Shown: positions 7,286 through 16,368 of the stretch, piece by piece | How the letters are laid out: each line of letters begins with the position of its first letter | Position numbering within the stretch: position 1 is the first letter of the stretch | Assembly (NCBI RefSeq): GCF_011046735.1 | Contig: NZ_CP049258.1 | Location: 7,086,001 to 7,150,000, forward strand | Length of the DNA: 64,000 nucleotides | DNA from: Nordella sp. HKS 07 | Lineage (GTDB): Bacteria > Pseudomonadota > Alphaproteobacteria > Rhizobiales > Aestuariivirgaceae | Reading direction: 5' to 3' | Notes under the pieces: model-generated | What the model was told of the DNA's origin: nothing | Seen by the model: the letters and a program-made list of their open reading frames with translations, nothing else | Databases searched by the model: none | Position numbers and translations under genes: made by a program

Positions 7286-9440
7286 TCAATCGGCGAGATG
7301 GATCTGCATCTTCAGCAGCGTGTCGTGCTTGGCCGATGGTCCAACGAAAATCTCGAAGACGCCGGCTTCCAGCTTCGGCATGAAATCGGCGTCCGGGTAG
7401 CTCAGATCGTCGGTTGTGAGCGTGAAGCGCGCTCGCTTCGACTGTCCGGGGTCGAGGATGAGCTTCACCACACCTCTGAGCTCGAGCACCGGGCGCGACA
7501 CGCTCGCCACCGGATCGCGGATGAAGAGGAGTGCTGTCTCCTCGCCCACAAGCTCGCCATCGTTGGTAACGGTCGCTTCCACGATGATCTTCTCGCCGGC
7601 GCGCACTTCGCTCGGGCTGACGGTCAGATCGCCATAGGTGAAGCGGGTATACGAGAGGCCGTGCCCGAAGGGGGAACTGCGGCTCGTTCGGCAGATCGAG
7701 ATATTTGCTCGAATAGCGGAAGTCCGGCGCGGCCGGCCGGCCGCTCGGCTTCTGCCCATAGAAGACGGGAACTTGCCCGACGTCGAGCGGCCAGGAAACC
7801 GCAAGCTTGGCGGACGGATTCCACTTGCCGGTCAGCACATCGGCCACCGCATGTCCAGCCTCGCTGCCGAGGAACCAGGTGGCGAGAACCGCATCGGCAC
7901 GCTCGAAGAGCCAGCTCACCATCAGCGGGCGCCCTGAGGAGAGCAGCACGACCACCGGCTTGCCGGTATCGAGCACGGCCTTGGCGAATTCCGCCTGCAA
8001 CCCCGGCAGATCCGGCACCGCCCGGCTCCCCGCCTCGCCGCTCATGAAGCGCTGCTCTCCGAGACAGAGCAGCACGAGGTCGGAACGGCGCGCCAAGTCA
8101 ACCGCGGCCGCGACACCGTTTGTATCACCGCCTTCGATCTCAACACCCGGCGCGTGCAGGATCTCGCTTCTGGGCCACGCGGCCCGGATGCCGGGCAGGA
8201 ACGGCACCATGTCCTCGATGAGCCCTGCTCCCGACCATGGACCCAGCATCTCAGCCTGGGCATTGGCGAGCGGTCCCAGGATGGCGACGCGCTGCGGCGG
8301 CGTGGTGACGGGCAGCAGCTTGTTGCGGTTGGCGAGCAGCACGATCGAGCGGCGGGCGGCATCGAGCGCGATATCGCGATGCTCGACACGTCTCGCTCTG
8401 TGATCGAAGGTGGCCGCCGCCTCGCGATAGGGATCGTCGAACAGCCCCAGTCTCTCCTTGAGCATGAGCACGCGCGAAGCCGCCTGGTTGAGCTCTTCGA
8501 CGGAAATCGCACCTTGTTGCAGGGCGGGCGCCAGGCCTTGCACATAGGCCAGCCCCATAAGATCGATATCGACGCCGGCCTTCAGCGCCAGCGCCGAAGC
8601 TTCGATGAGATCGCTTGCGATGCCATGCGGGATGAGCTCGGAAATGGCGTTGTAGTCGCTGATGATGACGCCCTCGAAACCCCACTTCTGGCGCACCAGG
8701 TCGCGCAGGATCGGCACATGTGCGGTCAGCGGCATGCTGTCCATATCAGTGAAGGCCGGCATGATCGCGGCCACGCCCGCCGTGATCGCGGCCTTGAAGG
8801 GCGGCAGATAGACTTCGTGCAGCGTGCGTTCCGAGACCTCGACCTGCGCGTAGTCGCGCCCCGCGATCGAGGCGCCATAGGCCGCGAGATGCTTGGCGGT
8901 GGCAGCCAGCGACAGGGGCGATTTCAGATCGTCGCCCTGGAAGCCATGCGTCTTCGCCTTGGCGAAAAGTTCCGTGAGCCAGGGATCTTCCCCCGCTCCC
9001 TCGGCGATCCGGCCCCAGCGCGGATCGCGCGCCACATCGAGCATAGGCGCGAAAGTGAGATTCAGTCCCTCGGCCGCGCCCTCGAGCGCCGCCACGCGGG
9101 CGGTGCGCTGCCACAGTTCGGCATCGAAGGCGCCCGCCTCGGCGAGAGGGATCGGGAATATCGTCCGATGGCCATGGATGATGTCATAGCCGAAGAGCAG
9201 CGGGATGCCGAGGCGCGTCTCCTCGATCGCAACGCGCTGCAGATCGCGCACCTGCCCGCGCCCGAACATATTGAACACCCCGCCGAGGCGCCCCGCCTTG
9301 AGCGCTGCCATATAATTCGCAGGGTCGCCGGGGCCGGTCACCACCTGGCCGGCGGTCAACATGTTCAGCTGGCCGATCTTTTCATCGACACTCATGGTGC
9401 TAAGAAGCCGCGCCACGCGATCGGTCAATCTCATTGACAT
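7286..9440 (-). pseudogene. GH3 beta-glucosidase (BglX-like), broken by a +1 frameshift
   Basis: The start at 9440 (MSMRLTDRVARLLSTM) follows GGAG at five bases. The protein has the GH3 N-terminal barrel with GVIISDYNAI (Asp nucleophile in SDY), the alpha/beta sandwich domain and, in another frame, the C-terminal fibronectin-III-like domain ending LLKMQIHLAD. The frame changes at a run of five G on the plus strand (7670-7674). Four would read through NEPQFPFGHGLSYTRFTYGD, the usual GH3 FGxGLSYT signature; with five the protein runs into nonsense up to a stop near 7146. This is a real disruption or a homopolymer error. The intact enzyme would be about 718 residues and lacks a signal peptide, so it would act on imported glucosides. 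The nearby GH144-like gene suggests beta-1,2-gluco-oligosaccharides as a possible substrate. Confidence 0.8.
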
Positions 9441-9704
9441 AATATCTCCGGGTTGTTCAGCGGCCATTCACATCAACTACGGCATGCTAATTGCCTGACA
9501 AATACTAGAGTTCCAATAATGGAACCGGTCTGGCTGTGGCTTTACCGTCACAGTGGCTTGAATAATCGAGATTTTGGCCTTGCGCACCAGATTTACATAA
9601 AGCGTTTACTAGCTAGGCCGATGATCTTCGATTAAGATTCAAAATGGGCAGGAATCAACGACAAGAAGAAAGACAGAAAACGCACAAGGGGCTGTAACGG
9701 ACCC

Positions 9705-11558
9705 ATGGTTGCTAATAAAACGTCGGAGACGGCACAGACTCCGGCGTGGAAGAAATTCTGTGTCGAAAATAATCAGCGCCGCTTCTGGGCGCAAGCACTG
9801 CCTCTGTTGCGAGACCTCAACATCTCGCCCCAGCGCAACAGGCTGCTTCTGATGGTCGGTGGCCTCGTCCTGGTCATTCTCGTCAACACATTCGGACAGA
9901 TCAAGCTCAACGCCTGGTTCGGCGCTTTCTACGACACGCTGCTCCAGCGATCGGTCTCTCTCCTCGTCAATGAGGTCGTGACTTTCCTCATCATTGTCGG
10001 CGGCCTGCTCTGTCTCGTGGTGGCACAGACCTGGCTCCAGGAGACGATCAAGGTCCGCCTGCGCGAGTGGCTGACCCACGATCTCATGGATAAATGGCTG
10101 AAGCCCGGGCGTGCCTATCACCTTTCTCAGGCCGGCGAAGACGGCGCCAATCCCGATCAATACATCCAGGCCGATGCCCGCCATCTCGCCGAAATGTCGG
10201 CGAGCCTGACCATCGGCCTGTTCCATGCGTCCCTGCTGCTGGTCAGCTTCGTAGGCGTGCTGTGGACCCTCTCGAACCAGGTCGTGTTCAGCCATGGCGG
10301 CACATCCTTCACCGTCCCGGGCTACATGGTCTGGTGCGCGCTCGCTTATGCGTTCACCGGGTCCTGGCTTACCTGGTTCATCGGCCGGCCCCTGATCAAG
10401 CTCAATGCCGAGCGCTATGCCCGCGAGGCGGATCTGCGCTTCACCATCATGCGCATCAACGAGACGGTGAAATCGGTCGCGCTGGGGCGCGGCGAGGCAC
10501 ATGAACGGCGTACCGCCAACGGCTCCATCGTCCACGTCATCGATCTCGGGCAAAAGCTCGCCAATGGTCATTCGCGCCTCACCTGGATAACCTCGGGCTA
10601 TGGCTGGCTGGCGTTGCTTGTGCCGATCCTTCTCGCCACCCCGGGCTTCTTCAGCGGCAGCCTCACCATCGGCGGCCTGATGATGGTGGTCGGCGCCTTC
10701 AGCCAGGTCCAGAACTCGCTGCGCTGGTTCGTCGACAATTTCCCAGGTATCGCAGACTGGCGGGCAACGCTGCTGCGCGTATCGCGCTTCCGCAACGGCC
10801 TGTCCCATCTCGATCCCGCTCCCGAAACGGCCGGCCCGGGCAGCCTTGTCCTCGAGTCGCACCCGCAGGGCGCCATGAGCTTTGACAATGTGGCGATCGG
10901 CCCGAGTGACAGCCCGCTGACCTTCGCCACGGCATCAATCGAGATTAGGTCGGGTGAGCGCGTTTCGGTCGACGCCGCCACCGATGGCGACCGCTCCCTG
11001 CTGTTGCGCACGCTCGTCGGGCTCTCGACACAAGGCTCGGGCACTATTCTTTTTCCGGCGGCAGCCGATGTCATGTTCGTCCCGGCGCGGCTCCACTTCC
11101 GCATCGGCACCTTGCGCGAGGCGCTGATCTATCCGGCGAGTCCGGCCGAGCTCGACGACACCCTGGTCTCGGCCGCGCTCGTGCGCGCTGGCCTCATCCA
11201 TCTGCTTGGCCGGCTCGACGACAAGGAGCGCTGGGACCGGACGCTTCCGGTCCTCGACCAGCAGCGCCTGATGCTGGCGCGTTTCATTCTCCACCGCCCG
11301 GCCTGGGTGCTGTTCGAGGATATGGCCGCCACCGCCAATGATCAGGATCTGCGGCTGTTCCGCTCAATCTTCGCGCGCGAGCTTGTCGGCACGTCGGTCA
11401 TCGGCATCGGCGCCTGCACCGCCCTCAATGGGTTCTTCGGCCGCAAGCTGCGCCTGTCGCGCAGGCTTGAAACCGCCCCAGCGCCGGTGACTTATGACGC
11501 GGGAACAGCTGACGCTGGGACAGCGCGTCCGCGGCCAGGCCTCGAAGCCGCCGAATAA
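9705..11558 (+). CDS. BacA/SbmA-YddA type ABC transporter with degenerate ATPase domain
   Basis: This 617-residue protein has the ABC_membrane_2/SbmA-BacA membrane domain in about residues 1-370, with the motifs FGQIKLNAWFGAFYDTL, REWLTHDLMDKWL, NAERYAREADLRF and NSLRWFVDNFPGIADWRATL. A C-terminal nucleotide-binding-like domain follows. That domain is visibly degenerate: the Walker A position reads DAATDGDRS with no Lys, the signature reads VLDQQRLMLARF without SGG, and the Walker B region reads WVLFEDM with the acidic pair swapped. The next gene is its close homologue with a good Walker A, so a heterodimer with one working site is likely. The family moves peptides and very-long-chain fatty acid-type substrates in rhizobia; the substrate here is unknown. 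About 70 bases separate it from the next gene. Confidence 0.8.
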   Translation: MVANKTSETAQTPAWKKFCVENNQRRFWAQALPLLRDLNISPQRNRLLLMVGGLVLVILVNTFGQIKLNAWFGAFYDTLLQRSVSLLVNEVVTFLIIVGGLLCLVVAQTWLQETIKVRLREWLTHDLMDKWLKPGRAYHLSQAGEDGANPDQYIQADARHLAEMSASLTIGLFHASLLLVSFVGVLWTLSNQVVFSHGGTSFTVPGYMVWCALAYAFTGSWLTWFIGRPLIKLNAERYAREADLRFTIMRINETVKSVALGRGEAHERRTANGSIVHVIDLGQKLANGHSRLTWITSGYGWLALLVPILLATPGFFSGSLTIGGLMMVVGAFSQVQNSLRWFVDNFPGIADWRATLLRVSRFRNGLSHLDPAPETAGPGSLVLESHPQGAMSFDNVAIGPSDSPLTFATASIEIRSGERVSVDAATDGDRSLLLRTLVGLSTQGSGTILFPAAADVMFVPARLHFRIGTLREALIYPASPAELDDTLVSAALVRAGLIHLLGRLDDKERWDRTLPVLDQQRLMLARFILHRPAWVLFEDMAATANDQDLRLFRSIFARELVGTSVIGIGACTALNGFFGRKLRLSRRLETAPAPVTYDAGTADAGTARPRPGLEAAE

Positions 11559-11631
11559 TTTTTACTCCCGCCCGCCGGTCAGGAATGCGAGGATGGTGTT
11601 TCGTCCTCTAGATTCCAAAGGTTAGTCCGCC

Positions 11632-13458
11632 ATGACCGATCAGTCCGCCCAGCTCGCCGATGCCGCGACTGACATTGACGAGGCGGCCCATCAGGGCCTC
11701 GTCCCACAGCTCTCCATGATGATCGGCGCGCTCTTTGCCTCCCCGGTGCGCAACACCCTGCTGCTCCTGGGCTTCGGTCTCGTCGCCGTCATCCTCATCA
11801 CCGCTTATGGGCAGATCCGCCTCAACAGCTGGAATCAGCCCTTCTATGACGCGTTGGCGCGACGCGACCTCGGCGACTTCATGACCCAGCTCGGCGTCTT
11901 CGGCATCATCGCCGGTAGCCTCCTGGTCCTCAACGTCCTGCAGACCTGGCTCAGCCAGATGATCAAGCTCAAGCTCCGCGAGGGGTTGGTTCTCGACCTG
12001 GTCGGACAATGGCTCCAGCCTCTGCGCGCTTTCCGCCTCGCCAGCGCCGGCCCGATCGGTGTCAACCCGGACCAGCGCCTGCATGAGGATGCCCGCCATC
12101 TCAGCGAGCTTTCGGCCGATCTCGGCATCGGGCTGTTCCAGGCGACAATCCTGCTGGCGAGCTTCATCGGCGTCTTGTGGTCGCTCTCTTCCGGCTTCAT
12201 CTTCACGCTGGGCGGGCGTACCTTCGACATTCCGGGCTACATGGTCTGGGCCGCGATCATCTATGCGGGCTCGGCCTCGCTGATCAGCTATTGGGTGGGC
12301 CGGCCACTCGTCCAGCGCAATGCCGAGCGCTATGCCCGTGAGGCCGACCTGCGCTTCTCGATGATGCGCGTCAACGAGCATATCGATGCCGTCGCTCTTT
12401 ACAGGGGTGAGGCCGACGAGAAGCGCCGTGTCGAGGTCGACCTCCAGTCGGTGCTCGACGCCACGCGCGCCATCATCGCGCGTATCACCGGCCTCACCTG
12501 GGTGACCGCCGGCTATGGATGGTTCACCATCGTGGCGCCGATCCTGGTGGCGGCACCCGTTTATTTCGCCGGCGATCTCTCCTTCGGCGGCCTGATGATG
12601 GCGGTCGGCGCCTTCAACCAGGTGCACAACTCGCTGCGCTGGTTCATCGATAATTTCAGCGCCATCGCGGACTGGCGCGCCACGTTGCTGCGTGTCGCGA
12701 GTTTCCGCAGCGCCGTGCTCAGGACCGATGTGCTGCACACCGTCGAAAGCCGCATCGAATTCTCCGAGGGCGCGCCCGGAAAACTGACCATCGACAACCT
12801 CGAGATCGCCTCGCCGACCGGCTGCACCATGCTCCAGGAGCGCCATGTCGAGATCAAAGCCGGCGACCGCGTCCTGATGGTGGGCGAATCCGGCGCCGGC
12901 AAGACGCTCCTGTTCCGGACCCTGTCTGGCCTGTGGCTGTGGGGTGATGGGCGCATCACCTGGCCCAAGGGCGAGAGCATCCAATATATGCCGCGCATCC
13001 CTTATCTGCCGCCCGGCGCCCTGCGCGAAGTCCTCGCTTATCCTTCTGCCGTCGGCGACTTCGAGCCCCAAGAGTTCGAGGAGGCCCTGAAAAGCGTCGG
13101 CCTCGACAATCTCGTCGCCAAGCTCGATCTGCGCAAACGTTGGGAGAAGAAGCTCGACGATGACGAACAGCAGTCCCTCGCCTTCGCCCGCGTTCGGCTG
13201 CACAATCCAAAATGGCTGCTGATCGACGAAGTGCTCGATTCGATCGATGACGAAACCCATGAGCGCATCGTCGCCATGCTGGCCCGCGACTTGAAGCAAA
13301 CCGGGATCATCCACGTCGGCAAGGCCGAAGCGCATGACCATGTCTTCACGCGCGTCCTGCATCTGGTGAAGGATCCGGAGACCCGCTGCCTGGCGCCGCG
13401 CAAGCAGATGCCCGATATCAGACCCAAGACCGTTCGCCCTCTGGAAGCCGTTAAATGA
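11632..13458 (+). CDS. BacA/SbmA-YddA type ABC transporter (fused permease-ATPase)
   Basis: The 608-residue product parallels its upstream neighbour throughout (YGQIRLNSWNQPFYDAL, NAERYAREADLRFSMMRVNEHID, NSLRWFIDNFSAIADWRATLLR). Here the ATPase domain keeps Walker A (GESGAGKTLLFRTLSGLW) and a Walker B (WLLIDEVLDSIDD), although the signature motif is relaxed (LDDDEQQSLAFAR). It probably supplies the catalytic site of a heterodimeric inner-membrane transporter. Its stop overlaps the start of the GH144-like gene by four bases (ATGA), which points to co-translation and a link between transport and glucan processing. Confidence 0.85.
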   Translation: MTDQSAQLADAATDIDEAAHQGLVPQLSMMIGALFASPVRNTLLLLGFGLVAVILITAYGQIRLNSWNQPFYDALARRDLGDFMTQLGVFGIIAGSLLVLNVLQTWLSQMIKLKLREGLVLDLVGQWLQPLRAFRLASAGPIGVNPDQRLHEDARHLSELSADLGIGLFQATILLASFIGVLWSLSSGFIFTLGGRTFDIPGYMVWAAIIYAGSASLISYWVGRPLVQRNAERYAREADLRFSMMRVNEHIDAVALYRGEADEKRRVEVDLQSVLDATRAIIARITGLTWVTAGYGWFTIVAPILVAAPVYFAGDLSFGGLMMAVGAFNQVHNSLRWFIDNFSAIADWRATLLRVASFRSAVLRTDVLHTVESRIEFSEGAPGKLTIDNLEIASPTGCTMLQERHVEIKAGDRVLMVGESGAGKTLLFRTLSGLWLWGDGRITWPKGESIQYMPRIPYLPPGALREVLAYPSAVGDFEPQEFEEALKSVGLDNLVAKLDLRKRWEKKLDDDEQQSLAFARVRLHNPKWLLIDEVLDSIDDETHERIVAMLARDLKQTGIIHVGKAEAHDHVFTRVLHLVKDPETRCLAPRKQMPDIRPKTVRPLEAVK

Positions 13459-14729
13459 AGAAGACTGACACGACGCCCGACCGAAAGCTCGCCGATGAGG
13501 CACTGCTCGAAACCATCCAGCGTGAGACCTTCCGCTACTTCTGGGAGGGCGCTCATCCGGTGAGCTTCATGGCGCTCGACCGAACCTACCGCGACAGGAC
13601 GCCTGACGACGACAAGGTAACGATCGGCGGCACCGGTTTCGCGGTCATGGCGATCATCGTGGCGGTGGAGCGCAAATGGGTAACGCGCGAAGCGGCGATC
13701 GAGCGACTCAGCCACATGCTCGAGATCTTGGAGCGCGGCCCCTGCTATCACGGCGCCCTGCCGCATTTCATCAACGGCCGCACGGGGGCCACTATTCCCT
13801 TCTGGCGCAAGGATGACGGCGGCGATCTGGTCGAGACGTCGCTCCTCTTCCAGGGCCTGCTATGCGCCCGGCAATACTTTAGCCGCGACACGTCGGTGGA
13901 AAGGCGCCTGCGCGGACGCATCACCTGGCTGTGGAGCGAGATCGAGTGGAACTGGTATACGCGCGACGGGCGCAAGCTGCTCTACTGGCACTGGAGCCCG
14001 AATAATGGCTGGGCTCTCGACCACGGCATCCGCGGATGGAGCGAGTGCCTCATCACTTATGTGCTGGCGGTCTCAGCACCCCGCTACGCGATTTCGCCCG
14101 ACACCTATCACGAGGGCTTCGCCGCGAGCCGCGACTTCCTGAACGGCAAAAGCTATTACGGCATCGAGTTGCCGTTGGGGCCTTCCTATGGCGGCCCGCT
14201 GTTCTTCGCGCATTATTCCTTCTGCGGCCTCGATCCCCGCGGACTCAAGGACCGCTATGCCGATTACTGGGCCCAGAACCTTGCTCATGTCCGCATCAAT
14301 TACGAGCATTGCCGGCGCAATCCAAAAGGTCACAAGGGCTATGGCCCCTCGAGCTGGGGACTGACCGCGAGCGATGACCCAGACGGCTACAGCGCGCATG
14401 CGCCCGAGAACGACAATGGCACGATCTCACCGACCGCGGCGCTCGCCAGCATGCCCTACACGCCCAAGGAATCGATGCGGGCACTGCGCCACTTCCTCAA
14501 AGCGAGGGACAGGCTGTGGGGACGCTTCGGCTTCGTCGACGCCTTCAACGAGACACGCGACTGGTATGCCGACACTTTCCTCGCGATCGACCAGGGCCCC
14601 ATCATCGTCATGATCGAGAACCACCGCAGCGGTCTCCTGTGGAACCTGTTCATGAGCATTCCGGAGATCCAGACGGGCCTCCGGAAGCTCGGCTTCGAGA
14701 GCCCGCATTGCGACGGCAAGATTGCATGA
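13455..14729 (+). CDS. GH144-like (glycoamylase-domain) beta-1,2-glucanase candidate
   Basis: This 424-residue protein matches the glycoamylase/GH144 pattern: an ETFRYFWEGAHP opening, then GGTGFAVMAIIVAVERKWVTREAA, WHWSPNNGWALDHGIRGWSECLITYVLA, SYGGPLFFAHYSF and NDNGTISPTAALASMPYTP. Known GH144 enzymes are endo-beta-1,2-glucanases with an alpha/alpha-six barrel; many relatives are uncharacterised. No signal peptide is present, so it appears cytoplasmic. It starts inside the stop of the upstream ABC gene. Together with the GH3 gene on the other strand it suggests handling of beta-1,2-glucan fragments, which Rhizobiales make as cyclic periplasmic glucans. The family call is good; the substrate is inferred. 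Confidence 0.75.
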   Translation: MKKTDTTPDRKLADEALLETIQRETFRYFWEGAHPVSFMALDRTYRDRTPDDDKVTIGGTGFAVMAIIVAVERKWVTREAAIERLSHMLEILERGPCYHGALPHFINGRTGATIPFWRKDDGGDLVETSLLFQGLLCARQYFSRDTSVERRLRGRITWLWSEIEWNWYTRDGRKLLYWHWSPNNGWALDHGIRGWSECLITYVLAVSAPRYAISPDTYHEGFAASRDFLNGKSYYGIELPLGPSYGGPLFFAHYSFCGLDPRGLKDRYADYWAQNLAHVRINYEHCRRNPKGHKGYGPSSWGLTASDDPDGYSAHAPENDNGTISPTAALASMPYTPKESMRALRHFLKARDRLWGRFGFVDAFNETRDWYADTFLAIDQGPIIVMIENHRSGLLWNLFMSIPEIQTGLRKLGFESPHCDGKIA

Positions 14730-14743
14730 ACCGGTTTCCAATG

Positions 14744-15024
14744 ATTTTCCCTTCTCCCGCTTGCGGGGCGAGGCGCGGCGGCGAAGCCGACAAAAAGGTC
14801 CAGTGGTCCTTTTTGAGCGACGAGCGCCGGAGCGCAAGCGAAGGCCGGCAGTGGCCGACAGGCCGGATGAGGGTGTTGGGACGACGATCACAAGCTTCGG
14901 CTGACGAGTTCCGATATCAGCACGGTGGATCCCTCGACTTTCTGGGAAATCACCGACGTTGCAAGAACACCCTCATCCGCCCTTCGGGCACCTTCTCCCG
15001 CAAGCGGGAGAAGGGAAATGAGGG
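14744..15024. repeat. Repeat C, inverted pair of RIME-like palindromes
   Basis: Two oppositely oriented copies of a palindromic unit flank about 90 bp of unique sequence. The left one runs 14744-14880 (CCCTTCTCCCGCTTGC ... GGATGAGGGTGTT) and contains an inserted segment with its own AAAAAGGTCC/GGTCCTTTTT-like hairpin. The right one runs 14966-15024 (ACACCCTCATCC ... GGGAGAAGGG). A further single copy is at 55424-55496. The sequence matches the common Rhizobiales intergenic mosaic type. It fills the 334-bp gap between the GH144-like and GH15 genes, where no gene is seen. Confidence 0.8.
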
Positions 15025-15063
15025 AGAGAACTCGTCTGGCACGTGATCCTGCCTGGAGCGCTC

Positions 15064-16368
15064 ATGTCTGAAACACTCGAAAACTGGATCTCCCGCCAAT
15101 ATCGCTTCTCTGCCCGGTCCATTCTGGAGGTCGTCTCCGCGTCGCACATCACCCAGATACGTCCGGGCTTCGGCCAGAGTGTGACGCCCGTGCCCGGCTC
15201 AGTCGTGGCGTCGCCCGTGCTCGCCGCCTGGGATCCGGATCCCGATTATTTCTTCCATTGGTTCAGAGATTCGGCGATCGTCATCGATGCCCTCAGACTG
15301 CTGCACGAGGACGGCACGCTCGGGCCTGAGGCCCTCAGCCATTTTCACGATTTCGTCCGCTTCTCCCTGTCTCTGCCGCGCCGGACACCGGTGACGGACC
15401 GCGCCAAGACGCGTCCCGATTTCCTGCAATATCTGAGACCCGAAACCGAGCTCGCCTCGGTCCGGCCGCAGGACGTCGCCGCCGAGACGCGCGTCAATCC
15501 GGACGGCACGCTCGATATATCGCGCTGGTCCAGGCCGCAGCATGACGGACCGGCTTTGCGCCTCCTGACTGTCTTGCGCTGGCTCTCGAGCGACGCTCCG
15601 CTCACTGCCGCATGCCGCGAAGACGCGGCGCGCCTCCTGCTCGAAGATGTCGATTTCCTCCTGCGCCATCTGGGCGAGCCGGCCTTCGACATGTGGGAGG
15701 AGGAACAGGGTCAGCATTATTACACGCTGAGGGTGGAAGCGACGGCGCTCGCCAAAGCCGCGTCCTGGCTGGGGAGCAAGGATGAAGCAAAGGCTGCAGC
15801 CTGCCGCCGGGCGGCGTCCGGCCTGAACGATGAGCTCGACTCCTTCTGGCTTGAGCGGGAGGGTTTCTATCGGTCCAGGCTTGACGGCGATCCCGGCAAG
15901 TATCTCGACATGTCTGTCATCTTCGCCGTCATCCACGCCGATGATGAAGGCCCCCTGCACACGCTGCGAGATGTGCGCATGCTCGCGACGCAGAGCAAGC
16001 TCGAGGCGCTGTTCGATCGCGACTATCCGATCAATCACGGGCGCTCCAGGGAACGCGCCCCGGCCATGGGGCGGTATGCCGGTGATATCTATTTCTCAGG
16101 CGGCGCCTATTACTTCTCGACACTGGCCGCCGCCGAGTTCTATTTCCGCCTGGCTTCCGAATGCACCGGCGAGATCGCCCGTGGTTATTTCGCGCAAGGC
16201 GATGCCTTTCTCGAAACGGTGCGCGCCTTCACACCCGAAAGCGGCGAGCTCTCCGAGCAATTCGACCGCCAGACCGGCCGGCAGACCTCGGCCAAGAAGC
16301 TGGCCTGGAGCTATGCCGCCTTCATCACGGCGATCGCGGCGCGCAATTCATGTGATGAGGTTCAATAA
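15064..16368 (+). CDS. GH15 glucoamylase-like enzyme
   Basis: The ATG at 15064 gives 434 residues; an upstream GTG at 15043 is less likely. GH15 features run in order: WDPDPDYFFHWFRDSAIVIDAL near the N-terminus, RPQHDGPALRLL, FDMWEEEQGQHYYTLRVEATALA (Glu of MWEEE in the general-acid position), GDIYFSGGAYYFSTLAAAEF, and GELSEQFDRQTG followed by AKKLAWSYAAFITA (Glu of SEQ in the general-base position). Both catalytic Glu are therefore present. It has no signal peptide and lacks the starch-binding domain of fungal enzymes. It probably releases glucose from alpha-linked oligosaccharides inside the cell. The end overlaps the convergent tamB gene by seven bases. Confidence 0.85.
   Translation: MSETLENWISRQYRFSARSILEVVSASHITQIRPGFGQSVTPVPGSVVASPVLAAWDPDPDYFFHWFRDSAIVIDALRLLHEDGTLGPEALSHFHDFVRFSLSLPRRTPVTDRAKTRPDFLQYLRPETELASVRPQDVAAETRVNPDGTLDISRWSRPQHDGPALRLLTVLRWLSSDAPLTAACREDAARLLLEDVDFLLRHLGEPAFDMWEEEQGQHYYTLRVEATALAKAASWLGSKDEAKAAACRRAASGLNDELDSFWLEREGFYRSRLDGDPGKYLDMSVIFAVIHADDEGPLHTLRDVRMLATQSKLEALFDRDYPINHGRSRERAPAMGRYAGDIYFSGGAYYFSTLAAAEFYFRLASECTGEIARGYFAQGDAFLETVRAFTPESGELSEQFDRQTGRQTSAKKLAWSYAAFITAIAARNSCDEVQ

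Noticed and set aside
11608-13503. 631-codon minus-strand frame opposite the second ABC gene, and a similar 605-codon frame at 28511-30328
   Set aside because: Both lie antisense to genes with clear ABC-transporter and amidohydrolase motifs; their own translations show no recognisable family.
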